The notes: generated from the letters alone by a model not told the origin. A stretch of DNA of 64,000 bases from C7867-006 sp964453075 (GCA_964453075.1 CAYVNM010000002.1:22402-86401), one strand, 5' to 3'. Shown: positions 40,685-50,010, counted from the first letter of the stretch. Made by a program: numbers and translations.

Positions 40685-42412
40685 TTAAAATATGTCCACT
40701 ATTCGGAGGCGGAGTTCTGGGAAATTACGAAATTGTGACTTTTCGAGAGTAGCAACTAAATTTATACTGTCCCCCACACCGAGAGGCACCATAAATTTGT
40801 CTGGTGTTGAAAAAAAAGCGATAGCTGTGACATCAGATCCTTTTGAGTTTCGGAATTTTAATTCCAAATGATTTTGTTCTTTGCCAAAAAGTTTTACGTT
40901 ACTTATTTTTATATTTTCAAAAAGAAAAAGTGGTTTTGGATTATCTAAACCAAAAGGAGCAAATTTCTCTATTAGTCTATATGTATCCCAACTGACTTCA
41001 TCCAAGGATAACTTTTTATCTACCAGGATATCTTCTATTAATTTATTCTCCTTCACCATTTCTAAAAAAGCTTCGTTCAACCTGTCCTCAAGTGTATGAA
41101 TGTTTTCCTGCATAACAGAAAATCCACCTGCACCTTTGTGTCCACCATAGTCCACAAAAACATCTTTGACCTTTTCCATGAGACAAACAACATCTGTGTC
41201 TCCACCGGCGCGACACGAACCTTTTATGATTGTACTTCCATTACTCCCTTCCCTTCCCCAGAAAAAAACTGGACGATTGTGCTCATCAGAGAAACTGTTT
41301 GCAACGAGTCCTAAGAGACTAGGCTTCCATTCTGGATTTCCAAAAACTAAAACATTTTTCATTGTATCTCCTCTTTCTTCAATTCTTTTTTTTATCTCTT
41401 TGACCATACTTCCCACCAAACCTTTTCTCTCATCATTTTTATTATTCAAATGCTCAGCCAAAACTCCGGCTGACACTTCATCCGTAGTAGACATCAGAGA
41501 AAACGCGTCATGAGGAATACCCATTCTAGATGCTGCATTGATACGAGGGGTGATCATGAAAGCAATGTCATCCTCTGTTGCTGTTTGTTGGTTTATTTTA
41601 AGTAATGAAAAAAGTTTCTGCAGTCCAACTCGTGGACTTTTCTGCAAAACTTTTAATCCGTAAAAAGACAGGACTCTGTTCTCCCCAACGAGCGGTACCA
41701 TATCAGAAAGAGTAGCGAGCCCCACCATATCGAGTAACCATTTTTCCTGACCTTCCTTCCAATTAAATTTTTCTGCAAAGTTTTTGGATTTTATTATTGC
41801 TTGTACAACTTTAAAAATAACCCCAGCACCACATAACATTTTTTCTGGATAATCACATCCTTTTTGTTTTGGATTTATTATGGCAAATGCTTTTGGTAAT
41901 TTTTTTCCGGGAATATGATGATCGGTGATTATAACATCAATACCAAAACTATTGGCCAGATCAACTTGTGTAACATCAGTAATTCCACAATCAATAGTAA
42001 TGATTAGTTTCACATTTTGAGAATTTAAATTCTCTATCGCTTCGTCATTCAAACCAAAACCCTCTTCGTTACGTAGCGGAATATAATTTACAAAATTATT
42101 GAAATTTATTTTTTTAAAGAAGTCGTGCAAAACAACAGCACCTGGAATTCCATCTGCATCATAATCACTATATATTCCAATTTTTTCATTTTCATTTATT
42201 GCCTTCAAGATTCTATTCACAACTTTTTTCATGTCCTTCAAAAGATAAGGGTCGTGAAGATGTAACAAATAATCAGGGTTGAGAAACTGTTCAGAACTCT
42301 CTATATCACTTATTCCCCGAGCACATAACATAGACCTTACAAGCGGATGATAAGGTTTCAAAGCCTCATCAACGTTCTGTGTAACAGGATTTCGTAAGGC
42401 ATATTTTTTCAT
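40685..42412 (-). CDS. recJ: single-stranded-DNA exonuclease RecJ
   Basis: 575 residues from the ATG at 42412 (MKKYALRNPVTQNVDEALKPYHPLVRSMLCARGI). DHH-family motifs SDYDADGIPGA, ITDHH and MITPRINAASRMG, and DHHA1 with YGGHKGAGGFSV. A further in-frame ATG at 42436 is possible. 42412 is preferred because the same motif TCTAACGGG directly precedes the tpiA start. Recombination and mismatch repair nuclease. Confidence 0.93.
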   Translation of the reverse strand: MKKYALRNPVTQNVDEALKPYHPLVRSMLCARGISDIESSEQFLNPDYLLHLHDPYLLKDMKKVVNRILKAINENEKIGIYSDYDADGIPGAVVLHDFFKKINFNNFVNYIPLRNEEGFGLNDEAIENLNSQNVKLIITIDCGITDVTQVDLANSFGIDVIITDHHIPGKKLPKAFAIINPKQKGCDYPEKMLCGAGVIFKVVQAIIKSKNFAEKFNWKEGQEKWLLDMVGLATLSDMVPLVGENRVLSFYGLKVLQKSPRVGLQKLFSLLKINQQTATEDDIAFMITPRINAASRMGIPHDAFSLMSTTDEVSAGVLAEHLNNKNDERKGLVGSMVKEIKKRIEERGDTMKNVLVFGNPEWKPSLLGLVANSFSDEHNRPVFFWGREGSNGSTIIKGSCRAGGDTDVVCLMEKVKDVFVDYGGHKGAGGFSVMQENIHTLEDRLNEAFLEMVKENKLIEDILVDKKLSLDEVSWDTYRLIEKFAPFGLDNPKPLFLFENIKISNVKLFGKEQNHLELKFRNSKGSDVTAIAFFSTPDKFMVPLGVGDSINLVATLEKSQFRNFPELRLRIVDIF

Positions 42413-42519
42413 CCCGTTAGAGATAGGTCTCGCCATAGTTCGTACAATGATTACTACCGAAATTAATTTATAATATTATAATTACCACTTTGTTATTTCC
42501 CGTGAATCTCTAACGGGAT
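42411..42519 (-). promoter_or_regulatory. 14-bp inverted repeat spanning the recJ leader
   Basis: ATCCCGTTAGAGAT (42411-42424) and ATCTCTAACGGGAT (42506-42519) are perfect complements. They enclose a TATAAT-rich promoter region. One arm contains the first two bases of the recJ start codon. Same design at the HIT gene and tpiA. Confidence 0.7.
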
Positions 42520-42589
42520 TCATTTCATTAGTGTAACACACTAATATAGACATAAATAACAACAAATATGATAAAATATTGTCTATGGA

Positions 42590-42687
42590 TCCCGTTAGAA
42601 GTCTCAGTGACTCTGATCACGGATTGCAACTTTTATAAACATTTTAATTCAATATTATGTTAACAAACACTGATACTTCTAACGGGA
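42590..42687 (+). promoter_or_regulatory. 13-bp inverted repeat spanning the HIT-gene leader
   Basis: TCCCGTTAGAAGT (42590-42602) and ACTTCTAACGGGA (42675-42687). The second arm lies within the first codons of the HIT frame (SNGT). Confidence 0.7.
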
Positions 42688-43073
42688 CAAGCAATTGTAT
42701 ATTTTGCAAAATAGTGAAAGGAGATCTTCCTTCACATCGGGTTTATGAGGATGATAATTTTTTGGCATTTCTAGATATCAACCCTGAGTCTCCTGGACAC
42801 ACTTTAGTTATACCGAAAGAACACTACCGCTGGGTATGGGATGTTCCAAATGCCGGAGAGTATTTTGAAGTTACCAAGAAAATTGCACTGGCACAGAAAA
42901 AAGCTTTCAACACTGATTTGGTTATTTCTAGGGTTGTAGGAGAGGAAGTTCACCATGCACACATCTGGGTATTCCCTGCTTCTTTCAACAAAGGAGAATT
43001 TGAAAAGACGGCAGGTGACAAAAAAGACTTCGCTGGAAATGCAGAAAAAATAAAAAAGGAATTGCAAAACTAA
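42657..43073 (+). CDS. HIT-family nucleotide-binding protein
   Basis: 138 residues. CIFCKIVKGDLPSHRVYEDDNFLAFLDINPESPGHTLVIPKEH is classic HIT. The active-site triad reads HAHIW: the first and the nucleophilic histidine are present, the third is Trp. Probably a nucleoside phosphoramidase, phosphorylase or hydrolase with altered chemistry. The family N-terminus normally begins near NCIFC, so the first ~12 residues (MLTNTDTSNGTS) are unusual and coincide with the inverted-repeat arm. Confidence 0.88.
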   Translation: MLTNTDTSNGTSNCIFCKIVKGDLPSHRVYEDDNFLAFLDINPESPGHTLVIPKEHYRWVWDVPNAGEYFEVTKKIALAQKKAFNTDLVISRVVGEEVHHAHIWVFPASFNKGEFEKTAGDKKDFAGNAEKIKKELQN

Positions 43074-43828
43074 ATTGACTCAACTAGTTTTATTATTTCA
43101 ATAAAATCTTTTGCTCTTAAACTTTCTCGTCCAACTAAGAGGCCCGAAACATTTCCATCACGAACAAGCGAGTCTGCGTTGACCCTATCAACATCTCCTC
43201 CATAAAGAATTTTCATGCTATCTGAAAAAGTTCCACACAAATCTTTCAAAACTTTTTTAATAAAAATAGAAGTCTCAAGTAGGTCCCTTGGGCTCATGGA
43301 CTCCCTCGCTCCGATAGCCCACAAAGGTTCGTAAGCAATAATAACTTTGTCTAACATTTTTTTTGGAACATCTTTGAGTCCAGACACAATTTGCTGTTTT
43401 ATGAAATTATAAAAATCTCCATTTTGATCTCTCATCTCCTCCCCTACACAAAGTATGGCCGTCATACCACCACCAACTACTGCTCTAACTTTTTTATTTA
43501 TCAACTCATCACTCTCTCCCATTTTTCTTCTCTCTGAATGTCCGACAATCACATAGTCAACTTTGAAATCTGATAGCTCCGTGTAGCTCACTTCACCAGT
43601 GAAAGGTCCTTGTGACTCATAGTTTGCATTTTGAGCACCCAGAAAAAAATTAGAATCTGAAAGAGAAGTGAGGGGTGGTAGAAAAACAAAAGGAGGACAA
43701 ACAACCACATCTGTTTTTTTCAGTTCTCGTGTTGCTCTCTTTACACTCTGCGCTAGTTTTTTTGCTTCATCCAAACTTTGTGGGTTCATCTTCCAATTTC
43801 CCACAACAAGCTTTTTAGATTTCTTCAT
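43070..43828 (-). CDS. tpiA: triosephosphate isomerase
   Basis: 252 residues. GNWKMNP, the active-site His in YVIVGHSERR, the catalytic Glu in IIAYEPLWAIGA and the phosphate loop LYGGDVDRVNA. Glycolytic DHAP/GAP interconversion. Convergent with the HIT gene, overlapping by 4 nt. Confidence 0.96.
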   Translation of the reverse strand: MKKSKKLVVGNWKMNPQSLDEAKKLAQSVKRATRELKKTDVVVCPPFVFLPPLTSLSDSNFFLGAQNANYESQGPFTGEVSYTELSDFKVDYVIVGHSERRKMGESDELINKKVRAVVGGGMTAILCVGEEMRDQNGDFYNFIKQQIVSGLKDVPKKMLDKVIIAYEPLWAIGARESMSPRDLLETSIFIKKVLKDLCGTFSDSMKILYGGDVDRVNADSLVRDGNVSGLLVGRESLRAKDFIEIIKLVESI

Positions 43829-43953
43829 CCCGTTAGAAATAGGAAAGCTTTTTGAAAAACCTTTCCATAGTTACTTAATAATAAATGTAAATGATTATGT
43901 TTCCCGTTATAACCAGCATCTCTCACAAAATAACAAAATGATTTCTAACGGGA
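43828..43953 (-). promoter_or_regulatory. 13-bp inverted repeat in the tpiA leader
   Basis: TCCCGTTAGAAAT (43828-43840) and ATTTCTAACGGGA (43941-43953). The A of the tpiA ATG is the last base of one arm. A TATAAT at about 43967-43972 lies outside the repeat, so a transcript from it would contain both arms. A short frame MERFFKKLSYF ends inside the start-proximal arm. Confidence 0.7.
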
Positions 43954-43984
43954 CAAGTCCTTACAATTATATCACAACAGTTTT

Positions 43985-44025
43985 TATACGAAAAAACCCG
44001 ATACAGAGAATCTGTATCGAGTGTG
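43985..44025 (-). terminator. terminator of orphan gene 44079-44507
   Basis: CTCGATACAGA-ttc-TCTGTATCGGG then TTTTTTCGTATA on minus. Confidence 0.85.
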
Positions 44026-44078
44026 TAGGTAGGGTGCCGAGGCACCCTACCTTGGATGTACTACCCACTGCCCAGGAA

Positions 44079-44507
44079 CTAGCAAGCGGGCTTGCGAACC
44101 CCGAGAAAACGATCGTCCTTGTACCAGCTACCTCTCCACACACCAAGCCCTCGCAAAGAGGAGCAGAACTTGCTGAGATATGCCACACAAAGGTCAGTGT
44201 GGTCCCAGCAAAATGAGCCCAAAGCGACAATCACGAATTCTCGCTGGATGTGGGGATACTTCGACCCAAAATCCAGAAGTTCGTGGATGGTTGCCGGTCG
44301 GAATCCCAACCTGTCTATCTCCGAGATAGCCTCACTGCGCGAGATGAACCTGTTGAGGTGTATGAGCTCGGCGCTCACTTGCACTTCGCCAGTTCCCGTC
44401 TTGGGGAAATTCGCCTCGGTGATGCGAAAGTCAACCTTATCGTAATTTCCAGCCGCAACCATGTCGGCCACGGTAAGATTGTGGTTAACAACGAGTTCGT
44501 ACACCAT
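44079..44507 (-). CDS. GC-rich orphan gene (142 aa), CPR-type small protein
   Basis: MVYELVVNHNLTVADMVAAGNYDKVDFRITEANFPKTGTGEVQVSAELIHLNRFISRSEAISEIDRLGFRPATIHELLDFGSKYPHIQREFVIVALGS. Start set by the SD AAGGAG 7 nt before the ATG. From memory, similar proteins with the AIxEIDRLGFRPAxxHELLxFGxKYP pattern are frequent in Parcubacteria metagenomes, unnamed. Predicted alpha/beta with a Trp-rich end. Promoter, leader and terminator are shared in style with 16609-17151. Confidence 0.8.
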   Translation of the reverse strand: MVYELVVNHNLTVADMVAAGNYDKVDFRITEANFPKTGTGEVQVSAELIHLNRFISRSEAISEIDRLGFRPATIHELLDFGSKYPHIQREFVIVALGSFCWDHTDLCVAYLSKFCSSLRGLGVWRGSWYKDDRFLGVRKPAC

Positions 44508-44562
44508 GGTATATCTCCTTGGCTCTGATAGCCGAAGTTGTTGTCAAACTGTTCTGAGTACT

Positions 44563-44591
44563 ATTATACACCTAAATAGATAGAATGTCAA
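44563..44591 (-). promoter_or_regulatory. promoter and leader of orphan gene 44079-44507
   Basis: TTGACA (44586-44591), 17 nt ending AGGTG, TATAAT (44563-44568); leader contains ACAGTTTGACAAC-ACTT as in the 17151 unit. Confidence 0.85.
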
Positions 44592-44641
44592 GGATTTTAT
44601 GGTAAAAATGGCAAAAAAGACCTAAAATAGGCCATTTTGCT

Positions 44642-44762
44642 AAAACTTCCAAATTTGGATGAAATCCGACGTGAGAAATTAAAAAGGCGAAGAGCCTTAC
44701 TGTCGTAAGGTGATGAGCATTTTTAATTTGGGAACGAGGAGTTCGCCAAATTTGGAAGTTTT
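44642..44762 (-). repeat. family E structured element (copy E5)
   Basis: Perfect 17-bp outer helix AAAACTTCCAAATTTGG (44642-44658) / CCAAATTTGGAAGTTTT (44746-44762). Mid stem AAATTAAAAA/TTTTTAATTT, apical CCTTAC-tgtc-GTAAGG flanked by GAG and TGA. The outer helix overlaps the stop codon of the PilX-like gene. Confidence 0.8.
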
Positions 44763-46236
44763 ACCTGATCTCGTCCCAGGAGACTATTTGGTATTGATCG
44801 GAAGTCAGTGGAAAACTCGGAGGCGGACCATACAACAAATTTGCATCATAAGTTATATTTCTAGTGTTATACCCAGTGCCATCTGTATAAGCAAAACCAT
44901 AACGTATATTTGTACCTATCATTCCAAATAAAGTTATAGAATTTCTATCATAACCACTACCACAATTAGAAGAATAGTAATAACGACCAACACGACCATT
45001 TTGAGCGATAAGAGCAGCATCTATTCTCAAATCATTCAGACTTCCAAGTCCAGCATTGATGTTACCCTGAGCAATGAGAGAGATGACATCTTGACCGTCA
45101 TAGTTTGTGTACAAAAGATTGTTGTTCACAGTAATACTTGGTCTGGTACTTGCATTGTCTGGAAATCTACCTGCAGCTAGAGTTACACGAGCAGTATTGA
45201 TTTGTCCTTCTGCCCACACGTTATCCTCCACAAAAATTAATCCATTTGCAGGAATTGGATAATTACCAATAAGAGTTTGGTTACCACTTCCAGTAGTTCT
45301 TATCGTCCACGTCCCCCACCCTGATTGGTTTGCAGAGTTACTACAACCACTAGGAGCAGACATTAAGTTGTTAACTCTATAAACATCAAATGTGTCATTC
45401 GTCTTAAAAAGTATTCTATAACCCAAGGCACCAGAACCGGACAGATATCTCCCACTGGCTTGAGCATCACTTTTTATTTGAGCCAAATCTGTAGTCAACC
45501 CGACAAAATCTATTGCTGGAACCGGAAAAGATCTACCTATCATAAAAACATCTACACGACTAGCCACTCCGCTTGGAGGAGCTTCGGCAGCTCTGAACGT
45601 ATCATTTACTCCACTTCCAGGTGGTGGATTTACATGTGTGTGTACTCCAAACTCCATATTTCCCGAATGGTCTGGATCGTCATAAACATCTTTTGCACTA
45701 GTAATAATATTATGAGCTATTCCATCAAAACGTATACCTCCATTTGAGTGTATCGGACCAAAAACTTCTGTTCCCTGACCAAAGCGCATGCTGTCATTTG
45801 CAGCGATAGCATATCTGGCAAAAGAAGGGATAGCCAACTGAACAACTATGGAACGAGAAATGGTTGGGTCCACCAATACCGTACCAGTTGATTTAATTCT
45901 AACCAAAGTAAAACCAGTGAGAGGAGGAGTGATTTCTAGAGTAAAGGCTCCTATAGCTACTCCATCTTTGTCATAAAAAGTATGTGTGTATGGACCAGGC
46001 AATCCTGTACCATCTTGATAATCATTTGGAGCGTGTGCTAAATGCCACCTATAATAATCAATTCCCGCCTCTGCTATCTGCAAAGCTTGTTCACGATAGA
46101 CCCCTATTCTCGAAGCTTTGAGATTAACTCCAGCCCAACTAATAAGTGCACCTATCATTATTATAGAAATGACCCCAAAGAAAAAAGCTTGAAGTAGTAG
46201 AGAACCTGATTTTAAATTTCTAAATTTTCTATTCAT
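44761..46236 (-). CDS. PilX-like pilus-associated protein
   Basis: 491 residues. N-terminal hydrophobic helix (LLLQAFFFGVISIIMIGALISWAGVNLKASR) followed by EQALQIAEAGIDYYRWHL, the PilX/ComG-type N-terminal pattern with the pilin-like glutamate region. A large, Gly/Asn-rich beta domain follows (INTARVTLAAGRFPDNASTRPSITVNNNLLYTNYDGQDV). Last of three pilin-like genes; likely a minor or tip component. Confidence 0.8.
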   Translation of the reverse strand: MNRKFRNLKSGSLLLQAFFFGVISIIMIGALISWAGVNLKASRIGVYREQALQIAEAGIDYYRWHLAHAPNDYQDGTGLPGPYTHTFYDKDGVAIGAFTLEITPPLTGFTLVRIKSTGTVLVDPTISRSIVVQLAIPSFARYAIAANDSMRFGQGTEVFGPIHSNGGIRFDGIAHNIITSAKDVYDDPDHSGNMEFGVHTHVNPPPGSGVNDTFRAAEAPPSGVASRVDVFMIGRSFPVPAIDFVGLTTDLAQIKSDAQASGRYLSGSGALGYRILFKTNDTFDVYRVNNLMSAPSGCSNSANQSGWGTWTIRTTGSGNQTLIGNYPIPANGLIFVEDNVWAEGQINTARVTLAAGRFPDNASTRPSITVNNNLLYTNYDGQDVISLIAQGNINAGLGSLNDLRIDAALIAQNGRVGRYYYSSNCGSGYDRNSITLFGMIGTNIRYGFAYTDGTGYNTRNITYDANLLYGPPPSFPLTSDQYQIVSWDEIR

Positions 46237-46256
46237 AAAAAATATTTTACTAAAAA

Positions 46257-46874
46257 CTATAGATTATCTTTGAGGTTACGTAAGTTAACTTGTGAACTAA
46301 CTACCATCTCACCCGGTGAACGATTTGGATCTTTATCAATTATAACAGTAACTTTTACAAATCTTATGGATTGTATATCTATTGGATAAGTCATTGGTGG
46401 GGTATTACCTGTGTATGTATCTGTGTAGTATTGGAACAACGGTCTAGTAGAACTTGCCACAAAATCCGAAATCAAAGTCGTCAGCTGTTCATTTGCACTA
46501 TTATATACAAGTGGATTTCCTGTGGGCGAAGTAACTCCTCTTTTTACTTCCCTACCACTTAAAAAATACCTGACTCTATCTTTCAATCCATCATTGTTAA
46601 TATCACTATAAAACGTAATGCCTGTTGAACTAGCCAAATCAATAGAGTAACCACCTAGAGCAGACGGTCCCACCTCTCTCAGTTCTGTCACTACAACTTT
46701 CACAACATGCCTTGCATCTATTTGTGCATTAAGACCACCCTGCAAGGAATAGTTAAGGGAGAAAACATCTTTTTGAAATGTGCTTACAGTAACCGTTAGA
46801 AGGCTTATGATGGCCACACTTATCAAAAGCTCTGCAAGTGTAAAACCTCTGTTTTTATAATTTTTACTTATCAT
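46257..46874 (-). CDS. type IV prepilin-like protein
   Basis: 205 residues. Prepilin peptidase site RG|FTLAELLISVAIISLLTVTV with Glu at +5. A globular C-domain follows. Probably a minor pilin of the PilW/GspJ class. Confidence 0.85.
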   Translation of the reverse strand: MISKNYKNRGFTLAELLISVAIISLLTVTVSTFQKDVFSLNYSLQGGLNAQIDARHVVKVVVTELREVGPSALGGYSIDLASSTGITFYSDINNDGLKDRVRYFLSGREVKRGVTSPTGNPLVYNSANEQLTTLISDFVASSTRPLFQYYTDTYTGNTPPMTYPIDIQSIRFVKVTVIIDKDPNRSPGEMVVSSQVNLRNLKDNL

Positions 46875-46883
46875 TTTTATAAA

Positions 46884-48698
46884 TTAATTAGCTACCAACA
46901 CCACCTCTGTTGCAGCCCACGCAGAATTCACATCCACAGGAACATCCTGGCTAACATAGCCCGTCTTTTCCAAATGTAGATTATAAGAACCAGATGACAA
47001 GCCGCTAAAATAAGTTTGTCCCGGCGGAGTACATGACGATGTGAAAGTAAAGAAAATATCAGAAATATTTGGTGTTGCGGTGTTAACTGCTGAATCCAAG
47101 AATAATTTGTATCTCAAATATCTGTTTCCATTATTGCTTGAGTGAATATTTTTGTTGGCAACAGAATAAAAGGTGCCAGGTGTACCATCGGGACCATTAA
47201 AATCCCAAGTACCACCATCATTATTTGTAGCTATTTGTATCCTGACATTTGGAGTTCCTGTATCTACGGGCTGATCTATTGGATTCCAATTTATTTGTTG
47301 AAAATTACTTTGCGATCCTGTATCAAAAGAAGAGGATGTTAAAACTCCACTAGAAACATAATCTCCAAATATTTTTTTCAACAAAACATCCCCTATTGGA
47401 TCAAGCACTTCCAAGTTGCCGTCCGAAGCAAGATACATTGTTTCATTTGTGGATGTTGCTTGACCTCCTCCCCCAGACCAATCCGTCTGACCCAAAAATC
47501 CCTGACCAGTAACCCCAGTCTGATTGAAACCTGCTTTTGTTAAAGTTACAGAAACACCAGAAAGAGGAAGGTTTGTTGAAGCATCTTTTACGATAACCAG
47601 CAAAGTGTTTGGGTCTTTGGGAGCCACCATAAGCTGAACATTTTGAGTACTACCTGGAGTAACTCCAACAGGTATCAATGGGTTTGTTCCAATAATGTCA
47701 TAAGCTGAATCTATTCCAGCAAAAGAATATGTGTCCCACTCAACATCATTTAAAACCATCTGACCGTTTCCATTTGTAGTTTTGTTTTGATTATATTTCA
47801 AAACATCTGGACTTGTACCTATAAGCTTGTTGCCTTTCAAAGAAAAGTCAAAAGAAGAAACTTGCCCACACGTATCAGTGATTGAAGATATATTGAATGT
47901 GCTCAACCTATCAATAACAAAACTCAATTGAGTAACTTGTTGCAAAACAACCGTTGCGTGTGGTTTTGAGGGATTTGGATTAGTTATTGATGCTACCAGA
48001 GTCTTGTCTGTAGAAAAACCTTGTTTACTAATGGTAATTTCGTATGCATTTATTCCTGGAGGAGCGTCAACCACCTGTAGCATACCACTATTGTTTGTAA
48101 CATCATCAATTATAATCGGTGGAACAACCTGATTGTTTTCTATATGAACACTTGCACCCTCTACAGGATCTCCATTAGCATCGAACACCCTCACAAACAA
48201 CGCTCCGTTGGTCGAGGCCGTCTCAAGATTTTTTGGAGAAACTCTGGTAGTTATTACCATTGGTACAAAATTTTTACAGCTCGTACAATTGACTTCTATC
48301 TCTACTATTTTTGAATCTGCTGGTGACAAATCATTTGGATTTCCACCCAGAGTACCATCAAATGGATCATCAAAATTTCTAACTGTTGTTAAAACTGTAT
48401 ATTGATATGTTTCTCTAGTTATACTCTCTGAATGAATCAAAACTCCAGATGGTATACCAGACACAACACCAACACTAGAGTAAGGAAGATTTCTGACTAT
48501 TTCCAAACGTTCATTTATTAGACTTACTGCCTCTATTTTTGCTCGACTGGCCTGAACAACACCAAAAACACTCATGTAAGAATTGTAAACAGCAACTATA
48601 ATGACCAAAAAAACAGCTACTCCTATGACAAGCTCTGCCAGAGAGAAACCTGTAGAAAATTTTTTGGAATTTAGATTTCTCTGATTTTTTAATATCAT
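46884..48698 (-). CDS. large prepilin-like protein with carboxypeptidase-regulatory-like repeats
   Basis: 604 residues. Prepilin site TG|FSLAELVIGVAVFLVIIVAVYNSYM. The ectodomain contains at least two Cna-B/carboxypeptidase-regulatory-like beta-sandwich blocks (FDANGDPVEGASVHIENNQVVPP..., VIVKDASTNLPLSGVSVTLTKAGF) and ends SGLSSGSYNLHLEKTGYVSQDVPVDVNSAWAATEVVL. Much larger than standard pilins; may be a tip adhesin. Confidence 0.85.
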   Translation of the reverse strand: MILKNQRNLNSKKFSTGFSLAELVIGVAVFLVIIVAVYNSYMSVFGVVQASRAKIEAVSLINERLEIVRNLPYSSVGVVSGIPSGVLIHSESITRETYQYTVLTTVRNFDDPFDGTLGGNPNDLSPADSKIVEIEVNCTSCKNFVPMVITTRVSPKNLETASTNGALFVRVFDANGDPVEGASVHIENNQVVPPIIIDDVTNNSGMLQVVDAPPGINAYEITISKQGFSTDKTLVASITNPNPSKPHATVVLQQVTQLSFVIDRLSTFNISSITDTCGQVSSFDFSLKGNKLIGTSPDVLKYNQNKTTNGNGQMVLNDVEWDTYSFAGIDSAYDIIGTNPLIPVGVTPGSTQNVQLMVAPKDPNTLLVIVKDASTNLPLSGVSVTLTKAGFNQTGVTGQGFLGQTDWSGGGGQATSTNETMYLASDGNLEVLDPIGDVLLKKIFGDYVSSGVLTSSSFDTGSQSNFQQINWNPIDQPVDTGTPNVRIQIATNNDGGTWDFNGPDGTPGTFYSVANKNIHSSNNGNRYLRYKLFLDSAVNTATPNISDIFFTFTSSCTPPGQTYFSGLSSGSYNLHLEKTGYVSQDVPVDVNSAWAATEVVLVAN

Positions 48699-48714
48699 AA
48701 AATTTTCAATTTCT

Positions 48715-48793
48715 AATTGACCTAATTACTCTAATTTCTAAACGAATTCCGATTAGACCTATTTAATACGGTTAATAATTAGAAATTAGGTTA
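48715..48793 (-). repeat. imperfect AT-rich inverted repeat after pilC
   Basis: ACCTAATTACTCTAATTTCTAA-type left arm pairs imperfectly with TTAATAATTAGAAATTAGGTTAA. It ends just before the pilC stop (48799), like the E elements, but their apical motif is absent. Confidence 0.4.
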
Positions 48794-48798
48794 ATTTT

Positions 48799-50010
48799 TT
48801 ACAATGCATCTGCCAATGAATATGTTGGTCCCAACATTGAAATGGCAAAAAATCCTACCGCAACACCTATCACTATCATTATGAGTGGCTCTATAATAGA
48901 AGACATGTCTTTTGTCTTCTGATCCACTTCCTCCTCATAAAACACAGCTACACCCATAAGCATTTCGCCTATCTTTCCGGTCTCCTCACCCACAGCAACC
49001 ATTTCTCCAACAAACAATGGATAAAGATCATTATGACTTCCCAGAACTGCGGAAATTTGATCACCCTTCTGGATTTTTTCTTGCATTTCATTCAAAACTT
49101 CTTTGTAATAAGAATTTTGTACAACATCTTTTGTAACTCCGAGAGCCACTACTACCTCTACACCGGAAGACAAAAGAGAAGAAAGTGTACGTGCCATACG
49201 AGCAGAGTTTATCTGTCTTACTATTTCACCAACAACAGGTAGATGCAAAAGAATTGAGTCCATAACTCTGTGTCCTTTTCTACTCCTGAAAAAAACTGTT
49301 ACAAAAGAAACAAGCGCAAGAACACCAATAATGATAAATGAGAAATAATTTTTTAAGAAATCACTAATAGCTATGATAATGCGAGTAGATAAAGGAAGTT
49401 TTATGTTCAAACCAACAAAAGTAGCGGTGAGTGTAGGTACCATGTAAACAAGCATCAAAACTCCGATAACAATCATTAGAATAAATATAACTGTGGGATA
49501 CATCATCGCCCCCTTTATTTTTTTTGTAAGTAGGTATGATTTCTCCATTTGTAAACCCACATTTTGTAAAGCAAAAGAAAGATTACCAGACTCCTCACCT
49601 GCACGAACCATAGAAACAAAGAGGGTTGAGAAAATTTTTGGATAATCCTTCATTGCATCACTAAATGTCACCCCTTTTGACAAAGAATCATATAGTCCAC
49701 CCAAAACTTTTTTGAATGTACCTTTACCTTGCCTTTCTAGTATTGAAAGTGCACGTGTGATAGGAAGACCTGCCTCAATCATTTTTGAAAGATTTCTAGC
49801 AAAAACAATTTTATCGTGAGCTTTTACTCCACTTGAAAAAGGCATAGAAAAAGACAGAAAGGAAGGTTTCTTTTTTACCTCCTCGGCAAAAACCACCGTG
49901 CTACCATCTTGCTTCACAGTGTGATACAAAGAAAATTTATCTTGAGCCTCTGCTGTACCCTCAACTGTCCTACCCTCTCTGCTTATCGTTTTGTAATGAA
50001 ATAGTGGCAT
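48799..50010 (-). CDS. pilC: type IV pilus inner-membrane platform protein PilC
   Basis: 403 residues. Two GspF domains (FARNLSKMIEAGLPITRALSILERQ and RMARTLSSLLSSGVEVVVALGVTKDVV) with three membrane helices; the end DMSSIIEPLIMIVIGVAVGFFAISML is diagnostic. Separated from pilB by an inserted orphan gene. Confidence 0.94.
   Translation of the reverse strand: MPLFHYKTISREGRTVEGTAEAQDKFSLYHTVKQDGSTVVFAEEVKKKPSFLSFSMPFSSGVKAHDKIVFARNLSKMIEAGLPITRALSILERQGKGTFKKVLGGLYDSLSKGVTFSDAMKDYPKIFSTLFVSMVRAGEESGNLSFALQNVGLQMEKSYLLTKKIKGAMMYPTVIFILMIVIGVLMLVYMVPTLTATFVGLNIKLPLSTRIIIAISDFLKNYFSFIIIGVLALVSFVTVFFRSRKGHRVMDSILLHLPVVGEIVRQINSARMARTLSSLLSSGVEVVVALGVTKDVVQNSYYKEVLNEMQEKIQKGDQISAVLGSHNDLYPLFVGEMVAVGEETGKIGEMLMGVAVFYEEEVDQKTKDMSSIIEPLIMIVIGVAVGFFAISMLGPTYSLADAL

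Noticed and set aside
40561..40752. Plus-strand 63-codon frame over the ncRNA region
   Set aside because: No SD; it is antisense to the promoter, stems and terminator and runs into recJ.
44642..44762. Group II intron domain V or integron attC site
   Set aside because: The GAGCC...GGTGA hairpin recalls domain V, but there is no GAAA tetraloop, catalytic triad context or reverse transcriptase. No attC R/L boxes or integrase are visible.
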